A stretch of DNA of 64,000 nt from Chania fonticola_B (GTDB lineage Bacteria > Pseudomonadota > Gammaproteobacteria > Enterobacterales > Enterobacteriaceae), in the NCBI RefSeq assembly GCF_048537545.1, contig NZ_CP183218.1; one strand, 5' to 3'. The translations under genes and the position numbers were made by a program. Below the pieces are notes generated by a model. The model did no database searches. It had not been told where the DNA came from and saw only the letters and a program-made list of their open reading frames with translations. This document shows, one piece after another, positions 43,196 through 52,683 of the stretch; positions within the stretch are counted from its first letter, which is position 1, and the number at the start of each line of letters is the position of its first letter.

Positions 43196-43431
43196 TTTAC
43201 GTTACCCATCAATGCCAACCGCGGGCATTATATCCCTTTCAACGTACGATCCAAGTCGCCCTTTCACCACATTAGCTCTATCAGAGACGACAAAAAGTAC
43301 GGTTTTTATTTTCAGCAAGTTCCTTTGGTCAATCATTTTTATGTAACTTAACTACCGAGAAAAGGTTTCACCTTTGTTGTTCTGTGCGTACACTCATTAT
43401 TGGTGGCTTACCAACGGAAATTTTTGCCTTT

Positions 43432-44892
43432 ATGACAACCTTTTATACCGTAATTAGTTGGCTTTTGGTGTTTGGCTACTGGCTGCTTATCGCCGGGGTC
43501 ACATTGCGTATTCTGATGAAACGACGCACCGTGCCTTCGGCCATGGCCTGGCTGCTGGTGATCTATATTCTGCCCTTGGTCGGTATCGTCGCTTATTTAT
43601 CCTTTGGCGAACTGCACCTGGGCAAGCGCCGCGCAGAGAGAGCCAAAGCCATGTGGCCCTCAACCGCTCGCTGGCTGAATGAGCTTAAAGGAAGCAGCCG
43701 GATTTTTGCTACCGAGTACAGTGAAGTGGCCCGCCCGCTGTTCCAGCTTTGCCACCACCGCCAAGGGATTGATGGCGTCAAAGGCAACCAGCTACAGTTG
43801 CTGACGACCACCGATTCAACGATGAATGCCCTGGTGCGGGATATCGAACTGGCACGCCATAATATCGAGATGGTTTTTTACATCTGGCAGCCAGGTGGTC
43901 TGGTCGATCAGGTCGCCGAATCATTGATGGCCGCCGCACGCCGTGGCGTACATTGCCGTTTGATGCTGGACTCGGCTGGCAGCGTACAGTTCTTCCGCAG
44001 CCCTTATCCCAGCATGATGCGTAACGCCGGTATTGAGGTGGTTGAGTCACTCAAGGTGAACCTGTTCCGCGTATTCCTGCGGCGTATGGACCTGAGGCAA
44101 CATCGCAAAGTGGTGCTGATCGACAATTACATCGCCTACACCGGCAGTATGAATATGGTCGATCCACGCTTCTTCAAGCAAGATGCCGGGGTTGGTCAAT
44201 GGATCGACCTGATGGCACGCATGGAAGGCCCGGTGGCAACCACGATGGGGATCGTTTACGCCTGTGACTGGGAGATTGAGACCGGCAAACGCATTTTGCC
44301 ACCGCCACCAGACGTGAATATCATGCCGTTTGAGCAGGAAAGCGGCCACACCATCCAGGTTATTGCCTCTGGCCCGGGATTCCCGGAAGAGATGATCCAT
44401 CAGGCGCTGTTGACGGCGGTCTATTCCGCGCGTGAGCAGTTGATCATGACCACTCCCTACCTGGTACCAAGCGACGATCTGCTGCATGCCATCTGCACGG
44501 CTGCGCTGCGTGGCGTTGACGTCAGCATTATCGTTCCACGCGACAACGATTCAATGATGGTGCGCTGGGCCAGCCGTGCCTTCTTCTCAGAGCTGCTGGA
44601 AGCGGGCGTGAAGATTTATCAGTTTGAAGGCGGGTTGTTGCACACCAAGAGCGTGTTGGTCGATGGCCAGCTCAGCCTGGTCGGCACGGTCAATCTGGAT
44701 ATGCGCAGCCTGTGGCTGAACTTTGAGATCACCCTGGTGATTGACGACAGCGGCTTTGGTGCCGATCTGGCCTGTGTGCAAGATGATTACATCGCCCGCT
44801 CGCAGCTGCTGGATGCCGAGCAATGGTTGAAGCGCCCGTACTGGCACCGTCTGGTCGAACGCCTGTTTTACTTTTTCAGCCCGTTGCTGTAA
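43432..44892 (+). CDS. clsA: Cardiolipin synthase A
   Basis: Phospholipase-D-family enzyme condensing two phosphatidylglycerols to cardiolipin in the inner membrane. 486 residues as in E. coli. Two N-terminal membrane helices (about 5-30 and 38-58) and two HKD motifs: HRKVVLIDNYIAYTGSMN and HTKSVLVDGQLSLVGTVN. ATG 43432 gives the family start MTTFYTVISW; codons from 43384 are not conserved. Confidence 0.97.
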   Translation: MTTFYTVISWLLVFGYWLLIAGVTLRILMKRRTVPSAMAWLLVIYILPLVGIVAYLSFGELHLGKRRAERAKAMWPSTARWLNELKGSSRIFATEYSEVARPLFQLCHHRQGIDGVKGNQLQLLTTTDSTMNALVRDIELARHNIEMVFYIWQPGGLVDQVAESLMAAARRGVHCRLMLDSAGSVQFFRSPYPSMMRNAGIEVVESLKVNLFRVFLRRMDLRQHRKVVLIDNYIAYTGSMNMVDPRFFKQDAGVGQWIDLMARMEGPVATTMGIVYACDWEIETGKRILPPPPDVNIMPFEQESGHTIQVIASGPGFPEEMIHQALLTAVYSAREQLIMTTPYLVPSDDLLHAICTAALRGVDVSIIVPRDNDSMMVRWASRAFFSELLEAGVKIYQFEGGLLHTKSVLVDGQLSLVGTVNLDMRSLWLNFEITLVIDDSGFGADLACVQDDYIARSQLLDAEQWLKRPYWHRLVERLFYFFSPLL

Positions 44893-44948
44893 AAGCGGCA
44901 ACGAGCATGGTTTAATAGCCTCAAATCATTTGTTATCAGGATTTTTAT

Positions 44949-45272
44949 ATGGACTTGAATAATCGCCTTACCGAAGATGAAACGCTGGAACAAGCCTACG
45001 ACATCTTCCTTGAGCTGGCAGGCGACAATCTGGATCCCGCGGATATTCTGCTGTTCAATTTACAGTTTGAAGAGCGCGGCGGTGCCGAGCTGTACGATCC
45101 GGCAGAAGACTGGCAGGAACACGTGGATTACGATCTGAATCCGGACTTCTTTGCCGAGGTGGTGATCGGCCTGGCGGACAGCGACGGCGAGCCTATCAAC
45201 GATGTCTTTGCCCGCGTGCTGATCTGCCGCGAGAAAGATAACAAGCTGTGCCACATTTTGTGGAAAGAATAA
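44949..45272 (+). CDS. yciU: DUF440 (UPF0263) protein YciU
   Basis: 107 residues (E. coli 109), strongly acidic, with ETLEQAYDIFLELAGDNLDPADILLFNLQFEERGGAELYDP. The acidic fold resembles a DNA mimic in structural work on this family; its role is unknown. It follows clsA by 56 bases and is convergent with oppF. Confidence 0.92.
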   Translation: MDLNNRLTEDETLEQAYDIFLELAGDNLDPADILLFNLQFEERGGAELYDPAEDWQEHVDYDLNPDFFAEVVIGLADSDGEPINDVFARVLICREKDNKLCHILWKE

Positions 45273-45289
45273 GCCGGTGAACGGTACAA

Positions 45290-45316
45290 AAAAACCTGCC
45301 AAATGGCAGGTTTTTT
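45290..45316. terminator. Terminator between yciU and oppF
   Basis: AACCTGCC (to 45300) pairs with GGCAGGTT (from 45305) around AAAT, with A and T runs on both sides; bidirectional. Confidence 0.92.
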
Positions 45317-45332
45317 ATTATTAATCAATACA

Positions 45333-46331
45333 TTACAACGGATCGACTTTCAAGCACGATACCGCATGACGGAAGCTGCCTTCCAGCAATGGGCGAGTTT
45401 TAGCGCACTCCGGCCCGGCAATCGGGCAACGAGTGCGGAACACACAGCCCGAAGGCGGATTGATCGGTGATGGCAGTTCCCCTTCCAGCAGTTGGATCTG
45501 CTTTTCCTTCTCCTTGTCAGGATCCGGCACCGGAACCGCCGACATCAGCGCCTTGGTGTAAGGATGCTGCGGGTTATGATAGACCTCATCATAGGTTCCC
45601 AGCTCCACCGCATGGCCCAGATACATCACCAGCACCCGATCGGAAATGTGTTTAACCACCGCCAGATCGTGGGCGATAAAGATTAGCGATAACCCCATCT
45701 CACGCTGCAACTGCTGCAGCAGATTCACTACCTGTGCCTGGATAGACACGTCCAGGGCGGAGACCGGCTCATCACAAATCACCAGTTTCGGCTCCAGGAT
45801 CAAGGCGCGGGCGATGCCAATACGCTGGCACTGCCCGCCGGAGAATTCATGCGGATAACGGTTGATCAGGTTCGGCAGCAGGCCCACCTTCAACATCATC
45901 GCTTTGACCTTATCCTTCACTTCCTGACGCGGCATTTTCGGATTATAGGTACGCAGCGGTTCGGCGATGATCTCACCGATGGTCATACGCGGGTTCAGCG
46001 AGGCCAACGGATCCTGGAAAATCATCTGAATATCGCTGCGCGTCTTGCGCCAGTCGGCATCGCTCATGCCCAGCAGATCTTTGCCCAACCAGGCAACGCG
46101 GCCACTGGTCGCCTTCACCAGGCCGATAATTGCCCGTGCGAAGGTGGATTTACCGCAGCCTGACTCCCCTACCACCCCTAGCGTTTCGCCTTCAAACAGG
46201 CGCACGGTGACACCGTCAACCGCCTTCAGGGTTTTCGGTGCCTGCCAGAACCACTGCTTGTCATCATGAATATCGAAGTGAACTTTCAGGTCTGCGACTT
46301 CCAGCAGCACTCTTTTATCGGTTGCGGTCAT
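45333..46331 (-). CDS. oppF: Oligopeptide ABC transporter ATP-binding protein OppF
   Basis: 332 residues. Walker A GESGCGKST (near 54), signature FSGGQCQRIGIARAL, Walker B VICDEPVSALD, plus the C-terminal oligopeptide-transporter extension with cysteines (GCVFRTRCPIAGPEC). In related proteins these cysteines hold an Fe-S cluster. Last gene of the opp operon; its ATG overlaps the oppD stop by four bases. Confidence 0.96.
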   Translation of the reverse strand: MTATDKRVLLEVADLKVHFDIHDDKQWFWQAPKTLKAVDGVTVRLFEGETLGVVGESGCGKSTFARAIIGLVKATSGRVAWLGKDLLGMSDADWRKTRSDIQMIFQDPLASLNPRMTIGEIIAEPLRTYNPKMPRQEVKDKVKAMMLKVGLLPNLINRYPHEFSGGQCQRIGIARALILEPKLVICDEPVSALDVSIQAQVVNLLQQLQREMGLSLIFIAHDLAVVKHISDRVLVMYLGHAVELGTYDEVYHNPQHPYTKALMSAVPVPDPDKEKEKQIQLLEGELPSPINPPSGCVFRTRCPIAGPECAKTRPLLEGSFRHAVSCLKVDPL

Positions 46332-47320
46332 ACCAACGCCTCCACCGGCTTGAAACAGGCGCGCAGGCGCCCCTCACCAAACTGCTCCAATGGCGGAGCA
46401 CTCGCGCACTGCTCCATCGCATGCGGACAACGCGGCTGGAACGGACAGCCTTTCGGCAAACGCAGCAGGTTCGGCGGATTACCGGGGATGGTCATCAACG
46501 CTTCACCTTCAGCATCCAGACGCGGCACCGCGTTAAGCAGCCCGATAGAATATGGGTGGCTCGGATGATAAAACACATCGCGGGCGCTACCGTATTCCAT
46601 GGTGCGGCCAGCATACATCACCAAAACCTTGTTACAGATCCCGGCAACCACGCCCAAATCATGGGTGATCATGATGATCGCCGTATTGAACTCACGCTTC
46701 AGTTCGTTAAGCAGCGTCATGATCTGTGCCTGCACGGTAACGTCCAGCGCGGTGGTTGGCTCATCGGCAATCAGCAGTTTTGGCCGACACAGTAACGCCA
46801 TGGCGATCATCACGCGCTGGCGCATCCCGCCGGAGAACTCATGCGGATACATCCGCATACGCTTACGGGCTTCCGGCATTTTGACCGCATCCAGCATGCG
46901 TACCGATTCTTCAAACGCCTCGCTTTTGCTCATTTTTTTATGCAGCATCAGCACTTCCATCAGCTGCTCACCAACCCGCATATAAGGGTTCAATGAAGTC
47001 ATCGGGTCCTGGAAGATCATCGAGATCTCTTCGGCCCGCAGCTTGTTGAGCTGGCTTTCTGGCAGATTGAGAATTTCACGGCCGTTGAATTTTGCCGAGC
47101 CACCGATGCGGCCATTGCTGGCCAGCAGGCCCATCAACGCAAATGCCGTCTGTGACTTGCCGGAACCCGACTCCCCGACGATGCCCAGGGTTTCACCCGC
47201 GCGCAGATCGAAATTGAGATCGTTCACCGCGGTAACATCGCCGTCTGGCGTACCGAACGTCACACGCAGATCTTTGACGTCCAGCAGCAGTCCGTCTTGT
47301 GGTTGAGAATTAATGCTCAT
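46328..47320 (-). CDS. oppD: Oligopeptide ABC transporter ATP-binding protein OppD
   Basis: 330 residues. Walker A GESGSGKSQT, signature FSGGMRQRVMIAMAL, Walker B LIADEPTTALD and the C-terminal motif GCPFQPRCPHAMEQC. It pairs with OppF to drive peptide import. Lies 11 bases after oppC. Confidence 0.96.
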   Translation of the reverse strand: MSINSQPQDGLLLDVKDLRVTFGTPDGDVTAVNDLNFDLRAGETLGIVGESGSGKSQTAFALMGLLASNGRIGGSAKFNGREILNLPESQLNKLRAEEISMIFQDPMTSLNPYMRVGEQLMEVLMLHKKMSKSEAFEESVRMLDAVKMPEARKRMRMYPHEFSGGMRQRVMIAMALLCRPKLLIADEPTTALDVTVQAQIMTLLNELKREFNTAIIMITHDLGVVAGICNKVLVMYAGRTMEYGSARDVFYHPSHPYSIGLLNAVPRLDAEGEALMTIPGNPPNLLRLPKGCPFQPRCPHAMEQCASAPPLEQFGEGRLRACFKPVEALV

Positions 47321-47331
47321 GGTTGCACTCC

Positions 47332-48237
47332 TTAACGATCTTTCGGGTCGAGGGCATCACGCAGGCCATCGCCGATAAAGTTGAAACAAAACAGAGTGAT
47401 AACCAGGAAACAGGCTGGGAACAGCAGCAACCACGGTGATACTTCCATTGAGTTGGCGCCATCGCTCAACAATGCGCCCCAACTGCTCAACGGCTCCTGA
47501 GTACCTAGCCCCAGGAAGCTGAGGAAGGATTCAAACAGGATCATGCTCGGCACCAGCAGCGAGGCGTATACCACCACCACGCCCAGTACATTTGGCACGA
47601 TATGCCGCAGGACGATATTGCGAGTCGATACGCCGCACACCAGCGCTGCTTCGATAAACTCTTTACGTTTCAGGCTGAGCGTCTGCCCGCGCACAATACG
47701 CGCCATATCCAGCCACGACACCATGCCGATCGCCACAAAGATCAGCAGGATGTTTTGCCCAAAGAAGGTCACCAGCAGGATCACAAAGAACATAAACGGG
47801 AAGGAGTTCAGGATCTCCAGCAAACGCATCATCACCGAGTCGGTCTTGCCGCCCAGATAGCCAGAAAGTGAACCGTACAAGGTGCCCAATACCACGGCCA
47901 CCAGCGCCGCAGCAACCCCCACCATCAGCGAGATACGCCCACCAATGGCCACGCGCACCAGCAGGTCACGCCCTGAGGAATCGGTACCGAAATAGTGCCC
48001 GGACTCCAGGTTAGGCGCGGCAGACATCATGGCCCAATCGGTGTCATCATAAGCAAACTGCGACAGCCAGGGGGCACAGATCACAAACAGGGTGATCAGC
48101 GCTAACACAAACAGGCTGGTCACCGCCGCACGGTTGTGCATAAAGCGGCGGCGAGCGTCCTGCCAAAGACTGCGCCCTTCAACTTCCAGCTGTTCGCTGA
48201 AGTTTTCCAGAGCTTCGCTGTTCTTTTTCGTCAACAT
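47332..48237 (-). CDS. oppC: Oligopeptide ABC transporter permease OppC
   Basis: 301 residues, six predicted membrane helices. The EAA loop that docks to OppD/F is EAALVCGVSTRNIVLRHIVPN. The periplasmic N-terminus and DAPLDPKDR end are family-typical. 15 bases downstream of oppB. Confidence 0.95.
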   Translation of the reverse strand: MLTKKNSEALENFSEQLEVEGRSLWQDARRRFMHNRAAVTSLFVLALITLFVICAPWLSQFAYDDTDWAMMSAAPNLESGHYFGTDSSGRDLLVRVAIGGRISLMVGVAAALVAVVLGTLYGSLSGYLGGKTDSVMMRLLEILNSFPFMFFVILLVTFFGQNILLIFVAIGMVSWLDMARIVRGQTLSLKRKEFIEAALVCGVSTRNIVLRHIVPNVLGVVVVYASLLVPSMILFESFLSFLGLGTQEPLSSWGALLSDGANSMEVSPWLLLFPACFLVITLFCFNFIGDGLRDALDPKDR

Positions 48238-48252
48238 CTTGCGTGCTCCAGC

Positions 48253-49173
48253 TTAGTAACGGATTTTCGGATCGATCACGGCATATAGCACGTCGACGAT
48301 CGCGTTAAACAGGATGGTCAAGCCGCCGACCAGAATGGTCAGGCTCAACACCAGCGAATAGTCACGGTTCAATGCACCGTTAACGAACAGTTGACCAATT
48401 CCTGGCAGGCCGTAAATAGTCTCAATCACCATCGAACCGGTGATAATCCCAACAAACGCTGGCCCCATATACGACAGCACCGGCAGCAGCGCAGGTTTTA
48501 ATGCGTGACGCAGAATGATGCGGCGCATCGGCAAACCTTTGGCACGGGCGGTACGGATAAAGTTGGAGTGCAGCACCTCAATCATCGAGCCACGGGTGAT
48601 ACGCGCGATGCTGGCGATATAGGCCAAAGACAGCGCCACCATCGGCAGGATCATGAACTTCAGCGCCCCACCGTTCCAGCCTCCACCGGGCAACCACTTC
48701 AAGGTAATGGCGAAAATCAGCACCAGTAAAGGGGCCACGACAAAGCTGGGGATCACCACACCGGTCATGGCGAACCCCATCACCGTATAGTCCCACTTGG
48801 TATTCTGATTCAACGCGGCAATAACCCCAGCGCTCACCCCCAGCACCACCGCCAGAACAAAAGCGGCAAAACCCAGTTTGGCTGAAACGGGAAACGAAGC
48901 CTTGACCAGGTCATTAACCGAATAATCTTTGTATTTGAATGAAGGGCCAAAATCGCCCTGCGACAGCTGCACCAAATAGTGTCCGTATTGTTTCCAGATC
49001 GGATCGTTAAGGTGATATTTGGCTTCAATGTTGGCCAACACTTCGGGTGGCAGCGCACGCTCACCGGTAAACGGGCTGCCGGGTGCGAGGCGCATCATAA
49101 AGAAAGAGATGGTAATAAGTATAAATAGTGTCGGGATCGCCTCTAACAGGCGACGAAAGATAAATTTAAGCAT
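48253..49173 (-). CDS. oppB: Oligopeptide ABC transporter permease OppB
   Basis: 306 residues, the E. coli length, six membrane helices. EAA loop ARAKGLPMRRIILRHALKPALLP; start MLKFIFRRLLEAIPTLFILITISFFMMRLAPGSPF. Forms the channel with OppC. Separated from oppA by 82 bases holding a hairpin. Confidence 0.95.
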   Translation of the reverse strand: MLKFIFRRLLEAIPTLFILITISFFMMRLAPGSPFTGERALPPEVLANIEAKYHLNDPIWKQYGHYLVQLSQGDFGPSFKYKDYSVNDLVKASFPVSAKLGFAAFVLAVVLGVSAGVIAALNQNTKWDYTVMGFAMTGVVIPSFVVAPLLVLIFAITLKWLPGGGWNGGALKFMILPMVALSLAYIASIARITRGSMIEVLHSNFIRTARAKGLPMRRIILRHALKPALLPVLSYMGPAFVGIITGSMVIETIYGLPGIGQLFVNGALNRDYSLVLSLTILVGGLTILFNAIVDVLYAVIDPKIRY

Positions 49174-49221
49174 TGCCCTAGCCCTGTGCTTCAGCCTGAT
49201 AACGGCTTATTGTCTTGAAAT

Positions 49222-49247
49222 GGGCCGGCGACCTGTGCCGCCAGCCC
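49222..49247 (-). other. oppA-oppB intercistronic hairpin
   Basis: GGGC-C-GGCG (49222-49230) pairs with CGCC-A-GCCC (49239-49247), one mismatch in the plus-strand reading. It sits directly after the oppA stop. Such hairpins protect the binding-protein mRNA and lower permease expression. Confidence 0.55.
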
Positions 49248-49255
49248 TTGCCGCA

Positions 49256-50893
49256 TCAATGTTTGATGATGTACAGGTTTTTGTCGTAAACGTTATCCAG
49301 TGGATCTTTGCCTGAGTAACCACCCACGTAAGGTTTCACCAGGCGAGCATTCACATAGTAATAAAGCGGAACGATGGCAGAGTCTTTATCCAGCTGAACT
49401 TCGGCTTTCTGATACAGATCGGCACGCTCTTCTTTGGTTTTCGCCGTCAAGACGTTGCCCATCAGCTTGTCGAATTCTGCGCTCTTATAGTGCGGGGTGT
49501 TACTGCTGCTGTCGGACAGCATCATGTTCAGGAAGGAGCTTGGTTCGTTGTAGTCCGCACACCAGCCAGCACGTGACACGTCATAGGTGCCCTGATGGCG
49601 TGTATCCAGGAAGGTTTTCCACTCCTGGTTCACCAACTTCACGTCCACGCCCAGGTTTTTCTTCCAGATAGACGCAGCGGCAATGGCCAGTTTCTTGTGC
49701 AGATCGGAGGTGTTGTACAACAGTGAGAAGGTCAGCGGTTTACCAGGGCCATAACCGGCTTCGGCCAGCAGCTTCTTGGCTTCTTCGTTACGCTTTTCCT
49801 GCGTCCAGCCAAACCATTCTGGCGGGGTCAACTTGGCACCATCGGTGTAAGGAGGAGTAAAGCTGTAAGCTGGCAGGTCGCCCTGGTTCTTCACCTTGTT
49901 GACGATGATATCGCGATCCATCCCCAGCTTCAGCGCTTCACGTACGCGAGCATCGGTGAACGGGGCTTTCTGGTTGTTGATTTCGTAGTAATAAGTACAC
50001 AGGTAAGGATCGACGTGCACTTCGTTCGGGATCTCTTTCTTCAGCTTCTGGAACAGTTCGATCGGCATGTTGTTATAGGTCATGTCGATTTCGCCGGTGC
50101 GATAGCGGTTGACGTCGGTGACTTCTGACGCGATCGGCAAGAAGGTGACTTTATTAATGACGGTTTTGGCGTTATCCCAATATTGCGGGTTACGTTCCAG
50201 CACGATACGTTCGTTAACTACCCAGTCTTTCAGCTTGTACGCGCCGTTGCTGACGTAGTTCTGTGGCAAGGTCCACTTCTCACCAAACTTCTCTACCGCT
50301 TCTTTATTCACCGGCTTCATGGCGTAGTGCGGAGTCATTTCTACCAGATACGGCACCGGCTCGGTCAGCGTCACCTGGAAGGTATGATCGTCGATGGCCT
50401 TGACGCCCAACGTCGATTTGTCTTTCTTACCCGCGATGATGTCATCCACGTTTTCTACATGAGCATATTGCAGATAGCTGGCATAAGGTGAGGCGGTTTT
50501 CGGGTCAACCAAACGCTGCCAGCTATACACGAAATCTTGTGCCGTTACCGGCTCACCGTTCGACCATTTGGCGTCTTTACGCAGATGGAAGGTCCACACT
50601 TTAAAATCTTTGTTATCCCAGCTTTCTGCGACACCCGGCACCACTGAACCGTCCAGGCTGTTATTTGCCAGACCTTCAATCAGATCGCGAGTGACGTTGT
50701 TTTCAGGCACGCCTTCGATCTTGTGCGGGTCAAGGGATTGTACTTCGGAACCGTTGTTCTTAACGATTTCCTGCTTGTCTGCCAGCTGAACGCCCGCTGG
50801 CACATCGGCCGCAAAAGCAGTTCCTGCCACCGTCAAGCCTAGCGCCGCAATAATGCCTGCTGCCAGCAGGGACTTCTTCGTGATGTTGGTCAT
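49256..50893 (-). CDS. oppA: Oligopeptide-binding protein OppA (copy 1, next to oppB)
   Basis: 545 residues. Sec signal (MTNITKKSLLAAGIIAALGLTVAGTAFA, cut before ADVPAGV) and solute-binding family 5 fold: EVQSLDPHKIEGVPENNVTRDLIEGL, PVTAQDFVYSWQRLVDP, NYVSNGAYKL, GWCADYNEPSSFLN. It captures di- to pentapeptides in the periplasm for OppBCDF and is related to murein-peptide recycling. It is the closer of the two copies to E. coli OppA. Confidence 0.96.
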   Translation of the reverse strand: MTNITKKSLLAAGIIAALGLTVAGTAFAADVPAGVQLADKQEIVKNNGSEVQSLDPHKIEGVPENNVTRDLIEGLANNSLDGSVVPGVAESWDNKDFKVWTFHLRKDAKWSNGEPVTAQDFVYSWQRLVDPKTASPYASYLQYAHVENVDDIIAGKKDKSTLGVKAIDDHTFQVTLTEPVPYLVEMTPHYAMKPVNKEAVEKFGEKWTLPQNYVSNGAYKLKDWVVNERIVLERNPQYWDNAKTVINKVTFLPIASEVTDVNRYRTGEIDMTYNNMPIELFQKLKKEIPNEVHVDPYLCTYYYEINNQKAPFTDARVREALKLGMDRDIIVNKVKNQGDLPAYSFTPPYTDGAKLTPPEWFGWTQEKRNEEAKKLLAEAGYGPGKPLTFSLLYNTSDLHKKLAIAAASIWKKNLGVDVKLVNQEWKTFLDTRHQGTYDVSRAGWCADYNEPSSFLNMMLSDSSSNTPHYKSAEFDKLMGNVLTAKTKEERADLYQKAEVQLDKDSAIVPLYYYVNARLVKPYVGGYSGKDPLDNVYDKNLYIIKH

Positions 50894-51010
50894 GTGGTTA
50901 AACTCCAGTTTTTATTATCACAACTCCGTCGTGGGAGCTGCGTTGCCCGTTAACCGGGGGTTGCTTTGGCTGGACGTCGTGGAACGAAACGACGCTGCCT
51001 TTCCTGTGTA

Positions 51011-51036
51011 TTACCGGCTGCTATCACCGCCGGTAA
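51011..51036 (-). other. Hairpin between the two oppA genes
   Basis: TTACCGGC (51011-51018) and GCCGGTAA (51029-51036), 10-base loop, directly after the stop of the upstream oppA copy. A second stem, CGTCGT/ACGACG (50975-50980/50989-50994), follows. No T run, so more likely a processing or stabilising element than a full terminator. Confidence 0.55.
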
Positions 51037-51045
51037 CACCCTTCA

Positions 51046-52683
51046 TTACTGTTTGATGATGTAAAAGTTTTTCAGATCGATATAGTCTTGCGGATCTTTG
51101 CCGGTGAAACCGCCAACCGTAGGTTTGACCAGCCGCGCACTGACCCGATAATAAACCGGGACCAACGCAGAATCTTTGTCCAGCAAGGTCTCCGCCTGCT
51201 GATAAATGGCCCCTCGTGCAGCGGCGTCCGGTGCTTGCAGGGTGCTGGCCATCAGCGCATCGAACGCCGGGCTTTTATAGAAGAAGGTGTTATTGCTGCT
51301 GTTGGAAAGCAGCATATTCAGAAACGCGCTCGGTTCGTTGTAATCGCCGCACCAGGTGGCACGGGCCACATCAAACTGCCCTTCATGGCGGCTCTGCAGC
51401 GAGGTTTTCCATTCCTGATTTTGCAATGTGACCTGTGCGCCGAGGTTCTTCTTCCACATTGAGGCAGCAGCGATGGCCTGCTGTTTATTTTGATCGGAGG
51501 TGTTGTACAACAAGGTAAACTTGAGCGGTTTCTCAGCGGTGAACCCGGCCTGCGCCAGCAGTTTCTTCGCTTCTTCGTTGCGTTTTTCCTGCGTCCACCC
51601 AGCCCATTCTGGCTGGCTGAAGTTGCCCCCCTCGGTAAAGGTTGGCGTAAAGCTGTAGGCCGGGATTTGGCCCTGGCCCATGATCTTGTTGGCAATAATG
51701 TCGCGATCCAGCGTCAACTTGACTGCCGCACGTACGCGCTCGTCGGTAAACGGCGCACGCTGATTGTTGATCTCGTAATAGAAGGTGCACAGGTAAGGGT
51801 TAACGTGCAACTGTTCCGGGATCTCACGCTTCATTTTGGCATACAGATTCGGCGGGATGGCACTATTGGTAATATCGATTTCACCGCTGCGGTAGCGGTT
51901 AATATCGCTGACTTCTGAAGACAACGGCAGGAACGTGGCCTGCTCGATTACCGTCTTGCTGTTATTCCAGTAGCTCGGGCTGCGTTCGAGCATGATGTGT
52001 TCATTGACGACCCACTCGGATAAGCGATATGCCCCGTTGCCCACGTAGTTTTGTGGCAGTGTCCACTTATCGCCAAATTTCTCAACCACGGACTGTTTCA
52101 CCGGTTTCATTGAGGTATGGGACAGCATGCTGACAAAATAGGGCACCGGCTCGCTGAGCGTCACCCTCAACGTTTTATCATCAATGGCGCTTACGCCAAG
52201 CGATTCAGGCGGTTTTTTACCGGCAAGAATAGCGTCAATATTCTCAATTCGGGCGTATTGCAGATAGCTGGCATAAGGGGAACCGGTCTTGGGATCCGCC
52301 AGCCGCTGCCAGCTGTATACGAAATCCTGTGCGGTCACCGGAGAGCCATCACTCCATATAGCCCCTGGACGCAGGTGGAAGGTCCACGTCTGGTAATCGG
52401 TATTTTCCCAGTTTTCCGCCACTGCAGGGGCCAGATGACCATTGGCATCGGTGCTGACCAACCCTTCAAGCAGGTTGAGGATAATATTGCTTTCAGGCGT
52501 TCCTTCGACCTTATGCGGATCCAATGAAGCGACTTCTGAACCGTTGTTGATCACCATGCGCTGCAGTGGTGCCAATTGCACCCCGGCCGGAACCTCAACG
52601 GCCTGCAGGTTTTGGCTGGCGCTCATCCCCAACACGGCGGCGGTGATAACGGCCAACGGTTGATGCTTCGTGGTTTGCGGCAT
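51046..52683 (-). CDS. oppA: Oligopeptide-binding protein OppA paralogue (copy 2)
   Basis: 545 residues, the same length and plan as the copy 153 bases downstream, and clearly paralogous along its whole length (SLDPHKVEGTPESNI, PVTAQDFVYSWQRLADP, NYVGNGAYRLSEW, TWCGDYNEPSAFLN, FYIIKQ). Signal peptide MPQTTKHQPLAVITAAVLGMSASQNLQA. The two differ in many ligand-region residues, so peptide preference may differ (inference). It is first in the operon, with AGGAGCC before the ATG. Confidence 0.92.
   Translation of the reverse strand: MPQTTKHQPLAVITAAVLGMSASQNLQAVEVPAGVQLAPLQRMVINNGSEVASLDPHKVEGTPESNIILNLLEGLVSTDANGHLAPAVAENWENTDYQTWTFHLRPGAIWSDGSPVTAQDFVYSWQRLADPKTGSPYASYLQYARIENIDAILAGKKPPESLGVSAIDDKTLRVTLSEPVPYFVSMLSHTSMKPVKQSVVEKFGDKWTLPQNYVGNGAYRLSEWVVNEHIMLERSPSYWNNSKTVIEQATFLPLSSEVSDINRYRSGEIDITNSAIPPNLYAKMKREIPEQLHVNPYLCTFYYEINNQRAPFTDERVRAAVKLTLDRDIIANKIMGQGQIPAYSFTPTFTEGGNFSQPEWAGWTQEKRNEEAKKLLAQAGFTAEKPLKFTLLYNTSDQNKQQAIAAASMWKKNLGAQVTLQNQEWKTSLQSRHEGQFDVARATWCGDYNEPSAFLNMLLSNSSNNTFFYKSPAFDALMASTLQAPDAAARGAIYQQAETLLDKDSALVPVYYRVSARLVKPTVGGFTGKDPQDYIDLKNFYIIKQ

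Noticed and set aside
43089..43346. 85-codon plus-strand frame between yciY and clsA
   Set aside because: It overlaps yciY on the other strand, which matches a known protein; this frame has no homologue or ribosome site.
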